DNA from: an uncultured Pseudomonadota bacterium
Lineage (GTDB): Bacteria > Pseudomonadota > Gammaproteobacteria > Methylococcales > Methylomonadaceae
Length of the DNA stretch: 40,660 bases
NCBI GenBank assembly: GCA_903918375.1
Contig: CAIXED010000035.1
Location: forward strand, 1 to 40,660
Direction of reading: 5' to 3'
This document shows, in pieces, positions 32,753 through 40,601 of the stretch (positions are counted from its first letter, which is position 1; the number at the start of each line of letters is the position of its first letter). Position numbers and translations under genes: made by a program. The notes under the pieces are model-generated. The model saw nothing but the letters and a program-made list of their open reading frames with translations. It was not told where the DNA came from and searched no databases.

Positions 32753-34024
32753 ATGCAACGCTGGCAACGCGAAATCAATATCACCATCGGCTTAGTAACA
32801 CCGGCTTTAGTCGTCAGTTTCTTTGTCGGTCATTTATCGACTTTGTTGCTTGCCGTCACCAGCTTTTTATTAATCCGCCAAACTTTAGCTGTCAACGAAC
32901 TGGAAAAATGGCTAAATAAAGGCGCATTTGGTGATAGACGCGACCAAAAAGGCATTTGGGGCGATATTTACTATCACTTGTGGAAAATCAAAAAAACCGA
33001 AAAGAAGCGCAAGAAAAAACTCAGCAAAATGGTGGAACAGTTCAGATCATCAACTGATGCTTTACCCGATGCTGCTGTTGTCATGGGTAGCTATGCCGAA
33101 ATTGAATGGAGTAACCGCGCCTGTCGCGATGTTTTAGGCTTAAAAAAATCTGACAAAGGCCAGCGCGTTCCTAACTTGATCCGTAATCCGCAGTTTGTTC
33201 AATATCTAAAATCCAACGATTACCAACAAAAAATCATTATTCCCTCGCCGGTTAACGAAAACATCATTCTGCAAATCAGCATCGTGCCTTATGGCGATGG
33301 CTTACGCTTGCTATTGGCACAAGATGTCACGCAACTGAAAAACATCGAGCGGATGCGTACCGATTTTGTCGCTAACGTTTCGCATGAACTCAGAACCCCG
33401 CTGACAGTTTTAAAAGGCTATTTGGAAACCTTGGTTGAAATGGACGACGGCCAAAGTATTTACTCACGTTCATTCCAAAACATGGCCACCCAAACCGAAC
33501 GCATGAATCTGTTAATCGACGATTTATTGCTACTGGCACGATTAGAATCGAAAACCAAATCCAGCCAATGCGTTAACGCCCCAGAATTACTTAAACAAAT
33601 CTGCCAAGAAAGCCGCTTACAAGCCAAAGACGCCTGCCGAATTGAGTTGATTCTTGAATCCGAAGCCAAAATCCAAGGCAATGAAGAAGAATTGCGAAGC
33701 GCGTTTAGTAATTTAGTCACCAACGCCCTGAAATACTCACCCGCCGATAAACCAGTCAAAGTCCGCTGGCAGCAAGCCGATGATGGGGTATTTTTTGAAG
33801 TTGAGGACTTTGGCGAAGGCATTTCAAACGCTGATATTCCAAAAATTACCGAACGTTTTTACCGCGCCGAGGTAAAACGTAATCATAAAATCAACGGCAC
33901 CGGCTTAGGCTTGGCGATAGTCAAACATGTATTAGTTAGACACGATGCCAAGCTGGAAATTAACAGCCAAATAGGTAAAGGTAGCCGGTTTAAATGCTGG
34001 TTTCCGGCGAAGAAGATTTGTTAA
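32753..34024 (+). CDS. phoR: Phosphate regulon sensor kinase PhoR
   Basis: Product of 423 residues. Two N-terminal membrane helices (ITIGLVTPALVVSFFVGHL, then LLLAVTSFLLI) precede a Lys-rich cytoplasmic linker (KKTEKKRKKKLSK) and a PAS domain (SSTDALPDAAVVMGSYAEIE). The HisKA helix follows with the phospho-His in FVANVSHELRTPLTVLKGYL. HATPase motifs come last: N-box VTNALKYSP, G1 EDFGEGI and G2 GTGLGLAIVKHV. It phosphorylates and dephosphorylates PhoB in response to phosphate import. No pst-phoU operon is in the window. Confidence 0.94.
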   Translation: MQRWQREINITIGLVTPALVVSFFVGHLSTLLLAVTSFLLIRQTLAVNELEKWLNKGAFGDRRDQKGIWGDIYYHLWKIKKTEKKRKKKLSKMVEQFRSSTDALPDAAVVMGSYAEIEWSNRACRDVLGLKKSDKGQRVPNLIRNPQFVQYLKSNDYQQKIIIPSPVNENIILQISIVPYGDGLRLLLAQDVTQLKNIERMRTDFVANVSHELRTPLTVLKGYLETLVEMDDGQSIYSRSFQNMATQTERMNLLIDDLLLLARLESKTKSSQCVNAPELLKQICQESRLQAKDACRIELILESEAKIQGNEEELRSAFSNLVTNALKYSPADKPVKVRWQQADDGVFFEVEDFGEGISNADIPKITERFYRAEVKRNHKINGTGLGLAIVKHVLVRHDAKLEINSQIGKGSRFKCWFPAKKIC

Positions 34025-34027
34025 GGT

Positions 34028-34165
34028 TTACAGCTTCCCCAGTACAAAAGCACCAGACAATATAACGATTACAACCAACCGATACAGCCATTTTCCGACT
34101 CCATGCCTCGCTAATCCTTTGCAAGTATCCATAAACACCTGCAAGGACACTTCGCCTTCATGCAT
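34028..34165 (-). CDS. Possible 45-residue membrane peptide
   Basis: Minus-strand ORF of 45 codons whose ATG abuts the TAA that ends the broken gene upstream. The product starts MHEGEVSLQVFMDTCKGLAR and ends in a hydrophobic helix (WLYRLVVIVILSGAFVLGKL). An AGGA lies only 3 bases before the ATG, a poor spacing. It may be a genuine small membrane protein, or further debris of the decayed cluster. No family recognised. Confidence 0.3.
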   Translation of the reverse strand: MHEGEVSLQVFMDTCKGLARHGVGKWLYRLVVIVILSGAFVLGKL

Positions 34166-34447
34166 TTATCCTGCTACATCGACAGGATAAAAATCCGCTC
34201 CGCCATTTAAAGCTATAAATTCACCTCGAAATCATTCAAAGTCAGAGTCATAAGTAATGACAGCATTAACGCCGTTGATAGTCATTTGGTTAATCATCGA
34301 ATAGCTGCTTATAAATTCTACCGCTACTCTAGCCGAGTGCCGCTCAGGAATTGATAACTCGTCTATCTCTAGCTCCGCAAAACGCGATTGAATTCGTTGG
34401 GCAAATCCCGCAGAGGCAGGCTTAGCAGCTAATGCCCTCAACAAAAT
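34166..34447 (-). pseudogene. Broken gene, perhaps PIN-domain (VapC-like), with in-frame TGA
   Basis: From a TTG at 34447 or 34444, preceded by GGTGAGG, the frame reads RALAAKPASAGFAQRIQSRF and so on to INGVNAVITYDSDFE. It meets TGA at 34232-34234, then continues in the same frame as FRGEFIALNGGADFYPVDVA, then G, to a TAA at 34166. The 'aVITYDsDFe' stretch resembles the last strand of PIN-domain toxins. The N-terminal acidic residues of such toxins are missing. It is best read as a decayed gene. The family is tentative. Confidence 0.4.
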
Positions 34448-34473
34448 ATCCTCACCGATATTCCCTTAAAAAC

Positions 34474-34725
34474 TCATAACAACTTCACCAGCGCCGCAAT
34501 AATGGCAACCTGAGCCAACATTAAGCCACCTACCCATTTAACAATGTCCACTTTCAGTTCAAGTAAATCATTTTTTGAGGCGAGAGGGGCAATATCGGCT
34601 TTGGTCGCTAGTTCACCTTGTGATTTTTTTAGCACAGACACAACTGTTTCTCACTGTTGGCGTGTAAATCCACTGGTTTCAAGCTCATTAACTAACTCTT
34701 GTGTATCAAATGTAATTGTAGCCAT
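34474..34725 (-). pseudogene. DUF1640-like coiled-coil protein gene with in-frame TGA
   Basis: From the ATG at 34723-34725, with GGAG upstream, the frame reads MATITFDTQELVNELETSGF, then TRQQ. It hits TGA at codon 25 (34651-34653) and continues uninterrupted as ETVVSVLKKSQGELATKADI and on to DLLELKVDIVKWVGGLMLAQ, VAIIAALVKLL and a final TGA. The whole is a textbook DUF1640 (CCDC90-like) small protein: helical, with a coiled coil and a C-terminal membrane helix. One nonsense codon separates it from an intact 83-residue protein. An antisense ORF at 34544-34753 is its shadow. Confidence 0.75.
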
Positions 34726-34884
34726 TGTTAGCTCCGTAAATTTAACCCTGTGAAAGCTCGAATCATAACCTAATCAAATCCACTTTATATGCAGTTATCC
34801 TCATCCTACCAAAAATCCCCCATAGGACAATCCCGCCAGACTGCCTATAATTGGCGGCTTTTGATTTAACTGCCTGAGGTTGGA

Positions 34885-36264
34885 ATGTTTTCCGAAACCG
34901 TTTTAGCGTTATCACAGTGGCAAATGTCGATAAGCGCTTTACTGCATTTTGTATTTATCCCTTTAACCCTTGGATTGTCGTTACTACTGGTAGCGCTGGA
35001 ATCCTTATATCTACTCACCAACCAAGCACATTACCTAAACGCCAGCCGTTTCTGGGCGCGGTTATTTAGCGTCAACTTTAGCTTGGCTTTAGCCAGTCGC
35101 TTGGTGCTGTTGTGTCAATTTGGCGCGGGGAGTTCTTATTTTTCCCGCTACGTTGGCGATGTGTTTGCCCTGCCGTTGGCGATTGAAGCTTTGAGTAGTT
35201 TCTTTTTGGCTTCGGTGTTGTTTGGGCCATTTTGGTTTGGTTGGGCGCGTTTGAGTAAACAGCAACATTGGCTGATTACTTGCTTATTGGCGCTGTGTCT
35301 TAATCTGTCGGCTTTGTGGTTGATTAGCGCTTATGCGTGGCTGGAAAATCCAGTTGGCGCCAGCTTTAATCTGCATTCGCTACGGATTGAATTAAACGAT
35401 GTCAATCAATTGCTCAACAATCCAGCGGCGATATTTAAAACCCTGCATTTGCTTGGCCTTTGCTATGCAATTGCCGCTGCCAGTGTGTTGGCGATTAGTG
35501 CTTGGCTGGTGTCGAAAAATCCCAACGATCCGCTTGGCCGCATCAGTTACAAACTAGCCGCACCGATTGGCTTAGTGGCGATTTTGCTGGCTTGGCCGAT
35601 TCAACCAACCCCAAACCGTTTGAGCCAAACTATTCAACAATCCGCCCTCAATGGCGGTGATTTGCAAAGCTTATTGCCGGAAATAGAAAGCCATGTCCGC
35701 AATGGTCTGACAGCTTATCAAAGCTTGCTGGCTTGGCGCGATGACGATAAAAACAGCGCTTTGCAAGCCCAAGTCGAGCAACATCAAGTCGATTTAGGCT
35801 ATGCCTTGTTATTACAGCGTTTCACCACGCACATCGAAAACGCTAACGAACAACAAATCAAACTCGCCGCACAATCAGCGTTACCGGCTGAACCTGCGGC
35901 ACTGTTGTGGACTCATCGCCTGTTAATCGGCTTGGGCGTATTGATTATGGCTGGCTTTATTGCCGCTTGTGTGGGCGGTTTAGGCCAAGGCGCGTTGAAA
36001 CCTTGGCTGATTCAACTCAGCATTTTCACTGCACCTCTGCCTTGGTTATTAGGCTTAGGCGATCATTTCCTTAACCAAGCCAGCCAACAACCTTGGCTAG
36101 TCGCCGAATTGTTGCCGAGCTTTTTAAGCTATTCCTCGCTGTCGGTCAGCGCACTGGCGATTAACTTCGGTATTTATCTAATCACCGGCACAGGCTTGGT
36201 CTGTGTTGCTGGGATTTTGATGGCTTACTTAACCTTTAGCCACGCCAGAGGAGCAGCGCAATGA
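34885..36264 (+). CDS. Divergent cytochrome bd-like oxidase subunit I (CydA-like)
   Basis: Polytopic protein of 459 residues with clear CydA homology over its full length. It keeps the heme b595 ligand H21 (SISALLHFVFIPLTLGLSLL), E101 (LPLAIEALSSFFLAS) and the b558 ligand H188 (FKTLHLLGLCY), as well as NLSALWLISAYAWLENPVGA. It lacks the counterparts of E. coli E107 (A109 here), M393 (L347 in HRLLIGLG) and E445 (L391 in PLPWLLGLGDH). The GDESG quinol loop is replaced by a stretch roughly 45 residues shorter. GAGG precedes the ATG. It overlaps the cydB-like gene by 4 bases. It is probably not a normal quinol oxidase. Confidence 0.85.
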   Translation: MFSETVLALSQWQMSISALLHFVFIPLTLGLSLLLVALESLYLLTNQAHYLNASRFWARLFSVNFSLALASRLVLLCQFGAGSSYFSRYVGDVFALPLAIEALSSFFLASVLFGPFWFGWARLSKQQHWLITCLLALCLNLSALWLISAYAWLENPVGASFNLHSLRIELNDVNQLLNNPAAIFKTLHLLGLCYAIAAASVLAISAWLVSKNPNDPLGRISYKLAAPIGLVAILLAWPIQPTPNRLSQTIQQSALNGGDLQSLLPEIESHVRNGLTAYQSLLAWRDDDKNSALQAQVEQHQVDLGYALLLQRFTTHIENANEQQIKLAAQSALPAEPAALLWTHRLLIGLGVLIMAGFIAACVGGLGQGALKPWLIQLSIFTAPLPWLLGLGDHFLNQASQQPWLVAELLPSFLSYSSLSVSALAINFGIYLITGTGLVCVAGILMAYLTFSHARGAAQ

Positions 36265-37397
36265 ATTTAGATTACGAAGTTTTACGTTTAGTCGCTTGGG
36301 CTTTGCTGGTTTTGGCCTTGGTCGGTTATGCCCTTAATGAAGGGATTACCTTAGGCACCAGTATGTTGTTGCCGTTGATTTCGCAAAGCGACAAAGAACG
36401 GCAATTAATCATCGCCAGCATCGCCGCTACCACCCAAGGTCAACAAGCGTGGCTAGTGGCTGTCATCGCGATTTTATTTGCCGCTTGGCCTATCGCTTAT
36501 GCGGTGAGTATGGCCTGTCTGCAACTACCAATTTTGCTGTTGCTATTGGCTTGGCTAATTCGGCCTTTGGGTTTTGTGTTTCGAGATGCGGCTAATGAGC
36601 AATGGCGTCAGTATTGCGACAAAGCTTTGGCAATTGGCGGTTGGGTTTCGACCTTGATGGTGGGGATGATTGCTGGCAATTTGCTAAAAGGCATTCCTTT
36701 TCATATGGATAACGACATGCGGATTTTGTTTTTAGGCGATTTTTCGACCTTGGTGAATCCGTTTGCTTTGTTAGTGGCTGGGATTGCGATTTGCTTGTTT
36801 TTATCGCACGCGGCTTTATTTCTACAACTCAACCCGCAAGCTTCGTTTTATAGCGCCAGCAAAAGCATGGGCTATAAAGCTGGATTTGGTTTTATCGTTT
36901 TATTTGTGCTGACTGGCTTGTGGGTAATTCGCTTGGAAGGCTATCACATCAGCTCCGAGATTCTCACCAATGCCGCCAGTAACCCGTTGATGAAATTCGT
37001 CAAACGCGGCGAAGACTTATGGCTGGACAATTACGAACATCAATATATGGTTTGGGCTTTGCCAAGTTTGGCGATTATTAGCGCTGGATTAGGCTTGTGG
37101 TTGTCGAAAATCGAACGTAATTACTGGGCGTTCCTCAGCAGCTCTGTCGCGGTCACCATGACCATTTTCACCACCGCTTTCACCATGTTCCCGTTTATTT
37201 TGCCGTCTAATCGCTCGCTAAACACCTCATTAACTTTATGGGATGCCAGCGCCAGCCAAGCAACTTTAAACCTGTTGGTGCCGATAGTGGCGGTGGCTTT
37301 ATTGTTGATGGCATTGATTAGCCGCTGGTCGTTTAGACTGCCAAATCATTTAAGCAAAACCGCTGCGTCGAAAACCGGCTGTTCGCAAATCAGCTAA
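36261..37397 (+). CDS. Cytochrome bd-like oxidase subunit II (CydB-like)
   Basis: Membrane protein of 378 residues, the length of E. coli CydB (379). It opens LDYEVLRLVAWALLVLALVG, then has QQAWLVAVIAILFAAWPIAY, GNLLKGIPF, LNPQASFYSAS and a C-terminal FTTAFTMFPFILPSNRSLNT, then SLTLWDASASQATLN, which is strongly CydB-like. The N-terminal TDGFDMG of E. coli is NEGITLG here, so acidic residues differ. Its start overlaps the CydA-like stop, so the two are made together. No CydX-sized ORF follows, and no cydDC is present. Confidence 0.87.
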   Translation: MNLDYEVLRLVAWALLVLALVGYALNEGITLGTSMLLPLISQSDKERQLIIASIAATTQGQQAWLVAVIAILFAAWPIAYAVSMACLQLPILLLLLAWLIRPLGFVFRDAANEQWRQYCDKALAIGGWVSTLMVGMIAGNLLKGIPFHMDNDMRILFLGDFSTLVNPFALLVAGIAICLFLSHAALFLQLNPQASFYSASKSMGYKAGFGFIVLFVLTGLWVIRLEGYHISSEILTNAASNPLMKFVKRGEDLWLDNYEHQYMVWALPSLAIISAGLGLWLSKIERNYWAFLSSSVAVTMTIFTTAFTMFPFILPSNRSLNTSLTLWDASASQATLNLLVPIVAVALLLMALISRWSFRLPNHLSKTAASKTGCSQIS

Positions 37398-37458
37398 ACT
37401 CGGCAATAGTTTGATACCCTAAGCGTTTATTGACACTTTTTACCTATTGGAAACAGCT

Positions 37459-37800
37459 ATGACCGATTTACCTAACTGCCCAAAGTGCGGCTCTGAATAT
37501 ACTTACAACGATGGCAACATGACCATCTGTTCTGAGTGTGCCCACGAATGGTCAGCAGACGCCAGCAACGACAACAATGACGATGCGAAGGTGATTAAAG
37601 ATTCAAACGGCAACATCCTGCAAGACGGCGACACCGTCACCGTGATTAAAGACCTGAAAGTCAAAGGTTCATCATTGGTGGTGAAAGTCGGCACCCGCGT
37701 TAAAAACATCCGCTTGGTTGACGGCGATCATGATATTGATTGCAAAATCGACGGCATTGGCGCGATGAAATTAAAATCTGAATTTGTGAAAAAGGCTTAA
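37459..37800 (+). CDS. yjdM: YjdM/PhnA-type zinc-ribbon protein
   Basis: Product of 113 residues. An N-terminal zinc ribbon ([20 protein letters not shown], then CAHEW) is followed by a conserved SH3-like barrel ([40 protein letters not shown], then [11 protein letters not shown]), near-identical in pattern to E. coli YjdM. Once called PhnA and tied to phosphonate use, its true role is unclear. GGAAAC lies 5 bases before the ATG. An in-frame TTG at 37447 is less likely. Confidence 0.93.
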   Translation: MTDLPNCPKCGSEYTYNDGNMTICSECAHEWSADASNDNNDDAKVIKDSNGNILQDGDTVTVIKDLKVKGSSLVVKVGTRVKNIRLVDGDHDIDCKIDGIGAMKLKSEFVKKA

Positions 37801-37847
37801 TCTGCAAGCCAAATCGCTATTTACCATCACTTTGCTGAGGAGCAAGT

Positions 37848-38336
37848 ATGCAAACAAAAATTAAAGCTATTTTGGGGTTTTCACTGTTGCTAGGTGCTGT
37901 TTCGATGATCAGCCCAGCTTTTGCAGAAACCCCAGCGGCGGAACATGCTGACACGCATAATCACGCTGCCGAAGAAAACTTTGAATGGCCAGGTATTTAC
38001 ACAGGCTTTATCCCTTGTGCCGATTGCATCGGTGTAAAAACCACCTTGGCATTGAACAAAAACAGCAGCTACATCTTAATGACCCAATTCGTTGGCAAAT
38101 CGGAAAGAGAGTTTGTCGAAAAAGGTAAATTTGCTTTCAACAAAGCCAGCAACACCATCATCTTAACCCCACGCAACAGCACCACAGCGAATAGCCAACA
38201 ATATTTAGTCGGTGAAAATTCACTGATTCAATTGGATAACAGCGGTAACAAAGTGACTGGTAAATTGGCAGAGCGTTATATCTTGCGTAATAGCGACATA
38301 ACCGCTAACCCACCATCGCATTCAGGTCATCATTAA
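37848..38336 (+). CDS. NlpE-like exported protein with CADC motif
   Basis: Product of 162 residues. A signal peptide (KAILGFSLLLGAVSMISPAF, then AE) with no lipobox suggests a soluble periplasmic protein. The mature part starts with His-rich AEHADTHNHAAEENFEWPGI, then the NlpE N-terminal core YTGFIPCADCIGVKTTLALN. The CxxC pair, as in the copper-resistance/envelope-stress lipoprotein NlpE, may bind metal. The end is HSGHH. GAGGAGCA precedes the ATG. Copper binding is a plausible inference in a copper-using organism, not shown. Confidence 0.8.
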   Translation: MQTKIKAILGFSLLLGAVSMISPAFAETPAAEHADTHNHAAEENFEWPGIYTGFIPCADCIGVKTTLALNKNSSYILMTQFVGKSEREFVEKGKFAFNKASNTIILTPRNSTTANSQQYLVGENSLIQLDNSGNKVTGKLAERYILRNSDITANPPSHSGHH

Positions 38337-38377
38337 TAACTTTCCAGTCTGACCTAGCCAGCTTGAAAAGCACTAGC

Positions 38378-38401
38378 AGGACGGGATATTCATCCCGTCC
38401 T
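38378..38401. terminator. Terminator hairpin after the NlpE-like gene
   Basis: AGGACGGGAT (38378-38387) and ATCCCGTCCT (38392-38401) form a perfect 10-bp stem with a 4-base loop, 42 bases past the stop. A TCCTGTTTC tail follows. Confidence 0.65.
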
Positions 38402-38440
38402 TCCTGTTTCAAATTACTTCTGAAGTAGTAGAAAACATTT

Positions 38441-38464
38441 CAGACTGGGTTTAAACCCAGTCTG
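38441..38464. repeat. 24-bp perfect palindrome
   Basis: CAGACTGGGTTTAAACCCAG plus TCTG is a perfect palindrome between the NlpE-like gene and the convergent methyltransferase gene. It could fold as an 11-bp stem and end minus-strand transcription, or be a dispersed repeat. CCAGTCTG also occurs at 38344-38351. Confidence 0.6.
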
Positions 38465-38498
38465 GCTCTCGCCTAAAGCGGACATAACTCCAACCCAA

Positions 38499-39347
38499 TC
38501 ACTTCACAGCCCGCAACAAATTCCCATAATACAAATCCTTCCCCGTACTGGTTTGCATCCACAACTCCGCCACCACCACATCCCTGGCCTTAAAATACCG
38601 ATTCGCCAAACCACGCATATCAGCCAAACTAATACTCGGCGAATAAGTATTCAAAATCAAAAATCCATTCGGCGCTAACAAAGCCTGCGCCCCCGCCAGC
38701 AAGGCTTCTAATTTATGCTCCAGCTTCCATTTCTCACCTTTCGCCCCCAGCCCCCAAGCCGGTGGATCCATGATAATGCCGTCATACATCTTGCCGCGCT
38801 TCAATTCACGCTCAACAAACTTCAAAGCATCTTCCCTCACCCATTTAATATCGCTCAAACCGCTAAGCTGCATATTGCCATTCGCCCAGCTGATTAATTG
38901 TTTAACCGAATCCACATGTAAAGTCTCCGCACCGGTTTGACGCGCCACACAAGAAGCCGCGCCGGTATAAGCAAACACATTCAGAAAGCGCCCATCAGCC
39001 GGTAAATGCTCGGCGATGAAATCCCAGTTAGTGCGTTGTTCGGGAAACAAGCCAAGGTGCTTAAAACGGGTCAGTTCTAATTGAAACTTCAAATTGCCAT
39101 AACTGATTTGCCATTGGCTAGGCGCTCCGTCTTTCAAAGCTTGCCAAGCACCGGTTTGATTACTGGTTTCGACAAACGCCCAATCCGCTCGCTCGCGCCA
39201 TTGTTGTAGGGTTTGATCGGGTTTGAAATAAGCGTTGACCTCTGGGCGAATGGTTAAAACCTGCCCCCAGCGTTCCAGTTTCTGGCCATTGCCGGCGTCG
39301 AGTAATTGGTAATCGTCCCAGCCTTGGGTAAATATGCGTTGGTTCAT
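38499..39347 (-). CDS. Class I SAM-dependent methyltransferase (RlmI/Methyltrans_SAM type)
   Basis: Product of 282 residues of the family that includes rRNA cytosine-5 methyltransferase RlmI and relatives. The LGLFPEQRTNWDFI segment, the SAM loop FLNVFAYTGAASC, acidic HVDSVKQLISWANGN and the catalytic-type MDPPAWGLG (DPP motif) are clear, followed by LLAPNGFLILNTYSP. It lacks the N-terminal PUA domain of full-length RlmI (about 396 residues), so its target (rRNA or other) is uncertain. Confidence 0.82.
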   Translation of the reverse strand: MNQRIFTQGWDDYQLLDAGNGQKLERWGQVLTIRPEVNAYFKPDQTLQQWRERADWAFVETSNQTGAWQALKDGAPSQWQISYGNLKFQLELTRFKHLGLFPEQRTNWDFIAEHLPADGRFLNVFAYTGAASCVARQTGAETLHVDSVKQLISWANGNMQLSGLSDIKWVREDALKFVERELKRGKMYDGIIMDPPAWGLGAKGEKWKLEHKLEALLAGAQALLAPNGFLILNTYSPSISLADMRGLANRYFKARDVVVAELWMQTSTGKDLYYGNLLRAVK

Positions 39348-39463
39348 TGGTGATGGTGGATTGAGTTTTTGGCGGGTAGTTTAGCGGGTTATGGGCGATT
39401 TGATTTGATTAATGGTTGGGCTTATAGGAAGTGTTGAGCGATAGCGAAGCACATCAATCACGA

Positions 39464-39495
39464 ACGATGACGCCTCCTTGCGTCAGCAGCATCGT
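39464..39495. terminator. Hairpin between the DUF2971 and methyltransferase genes
   Basis: ACGATGACGC (39464-39473) and GCGTCA (39480-39485), plus CATCGT (39490-39495), form a stem with a 4-base bulge. It starts about 15 bases beyond the DUF2971 stop in its direction of transcription. A degenerate repeat (GAGCGATAGCGAAGCACATC) lies just beyond at 39436-39455. Confidence 0.4.
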
Positions 39496-39509
39496 AATAA
39501 GGCATGAGT

Positions 39510-40346
39510 TTATAACTCTTTTATTATTTCAACACTCCCATTAATAAATTGTGCTCGACAAACTTCAACAGCTGGATTTATTTCTTTAACTTGCTGTTTA
39601 ATTTCAATTGCCTGCTCATCACTTGTTTGCGATCCAAGGATAATGCGGTTAATACATTTTTTGGGTATTTTATAAATATGCAGTTGATTATTGTTTTGTT
39701 GCTCGCATTCCACCAAGGGCATAACTACACGAAATTCTTGCTCATAGCTCCAGTCTTTATATTTAGAGAAAAAACCATTCTCATGTGAGCTAGGTTCAAA
39801 TGTTATTCCACATTTTTCACCGTTGTAGGTTATCTGTCTAACTTGACGAAGAACACCTGTTTCATCACCTTTAAATGTTTGATCCAGATTAATAAATTCA
39901 ATAACAAAACCCTTGCTATTGTTTGCATAATGAGCCCACATAGGAAGGCAATTAAAATGATTGGTAAGGCACAAAACCCCTACGTTTGAAACAATTTCTT
40001 GTGATGCTTGCACAAAAAACTGTTTGACTTCATCAAAATTTTTTTCGTAATTGGCATTTTTGATAATCGCACTAGCCTCTGTGCTGTTATTGGGAATTGG
40101 ACGTGTTTTCAATCTAGGAGCTAGAGCTCTAAGAATATTACCTTGTTGACGAAGGTACTTCATGTCGCATTCGGAATACCCCTTTTGTTGCATGTGTTTA
40201 AGCGAGTCAAGAATATCTTGATCGTTTAGTGTTGGAGTCATTTCAGAGGGATCATTTAGCTCTGGAATTGGAGTGAACTTCACATTACCTGCCAATATAT
40301 TTTTAACAGCATTAATATCAGATATAAATTTATAAAGTAGTGACAT
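39510..40346 (-). CDS. DUF2971 family protein
   Basis: Cytoplasmic protein of 278 residues. The start SLLYKFISDINAVKNILAGN, then KFTPIPELNDPSE, is the DUF2971 signature. MWAHYANNSKGFVIEF, SYEQEFRVVMP and IILGSQTSDEQAIEIKQQV complete it. The function is unknown; members often occur in accessory and defence-island DNA. The gene is visibly more AT-rich than its neighbours and lies beside an IS110 element, which suggests recent transfer. An upstream in-frame codon at 40406 adds 20 non-conserved residues. The ATG at 40346 is preferred. Confidence 0.82.
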   Translation of the reverse strand: MSLLYKFISDINAVKNILAGNVKFTPIPELNDPSEMTPTLNDQDILDSLKHMQQKGYSECDMKYLRQQGNILRALAPRLKTRPIPNNSTEASAIIKNANYEKNFDEVKQFFVQASQEIVSNVGVLCLTNHFNCLPMWAHYANNSKGFVIEFINLDQTFKGDETGVLRQVRQITYNGEKCGITFEPSSHENGFFSKYKDWSYEQEFRVVMPLVECEQQNNNQLHIYKIPKKCINRIILGSQTSDEQAIEIKQQVKEINPAVEVCRAQFINGSVEIIKEL

Positions 40347-40531
40347 ATGGATTTTATTTGTTAGAGTTAATGGATTTGCATACTGTACTGATCGACAATG
40401 AAGCACAAAATCATCAATTATTAGGCTTGCTTGTCCCGCACATTGTATATTCTCACCTAAAAATCACTAACAGCAAAACTAAGTTACGGAACTGAATATC
40501 GCGTAAACCCCAGTTCATAAGATGATGACAT

Positions 40532-40598
40532 GGACTCCTCTCCACACCCAACGGTGTCACAATGCACCAGACAATTAAAACGGGGCAAAGAGGAGTCC
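40532..40598 (+). promoter_or_regulatory. Stem sequestering the IS110 transposase ribosome-binding site
   Basis: GGACTCCTCT (40532-40541) pairs perfectly with AGAGGAGTCC (40589-40598), which contains the AGGAG Shine-Dalgarno (40591-40595) of the transposase. A small inner hairpin ACACC-CAAC-GGTGT lies at 40544-40557. In RNA this would hide the ribosome-binding site, or form a stem of a bridge RNA. Confidence 0.6.
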
Positions 40599-40601
40599 GA
40601 A

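Noticed and set aside
32556-33822. Antisense ORFs in phoB and phoR
   Set aside because: Shadows of well-conserved two-component genes.
34474-34725. Selenocysteine at the in-frame TGA
   Set aside because: DUF1640 proteins are not selenoproteins, the codon is not in a redox motif, and no SECIS-like hairpin is evident after it.
34544-34753. Plus-strand 69-residue ORF
   Set aside because: Low-complexity Ser-rich shadow of the minus-strand DUF1640-like pseudogene.
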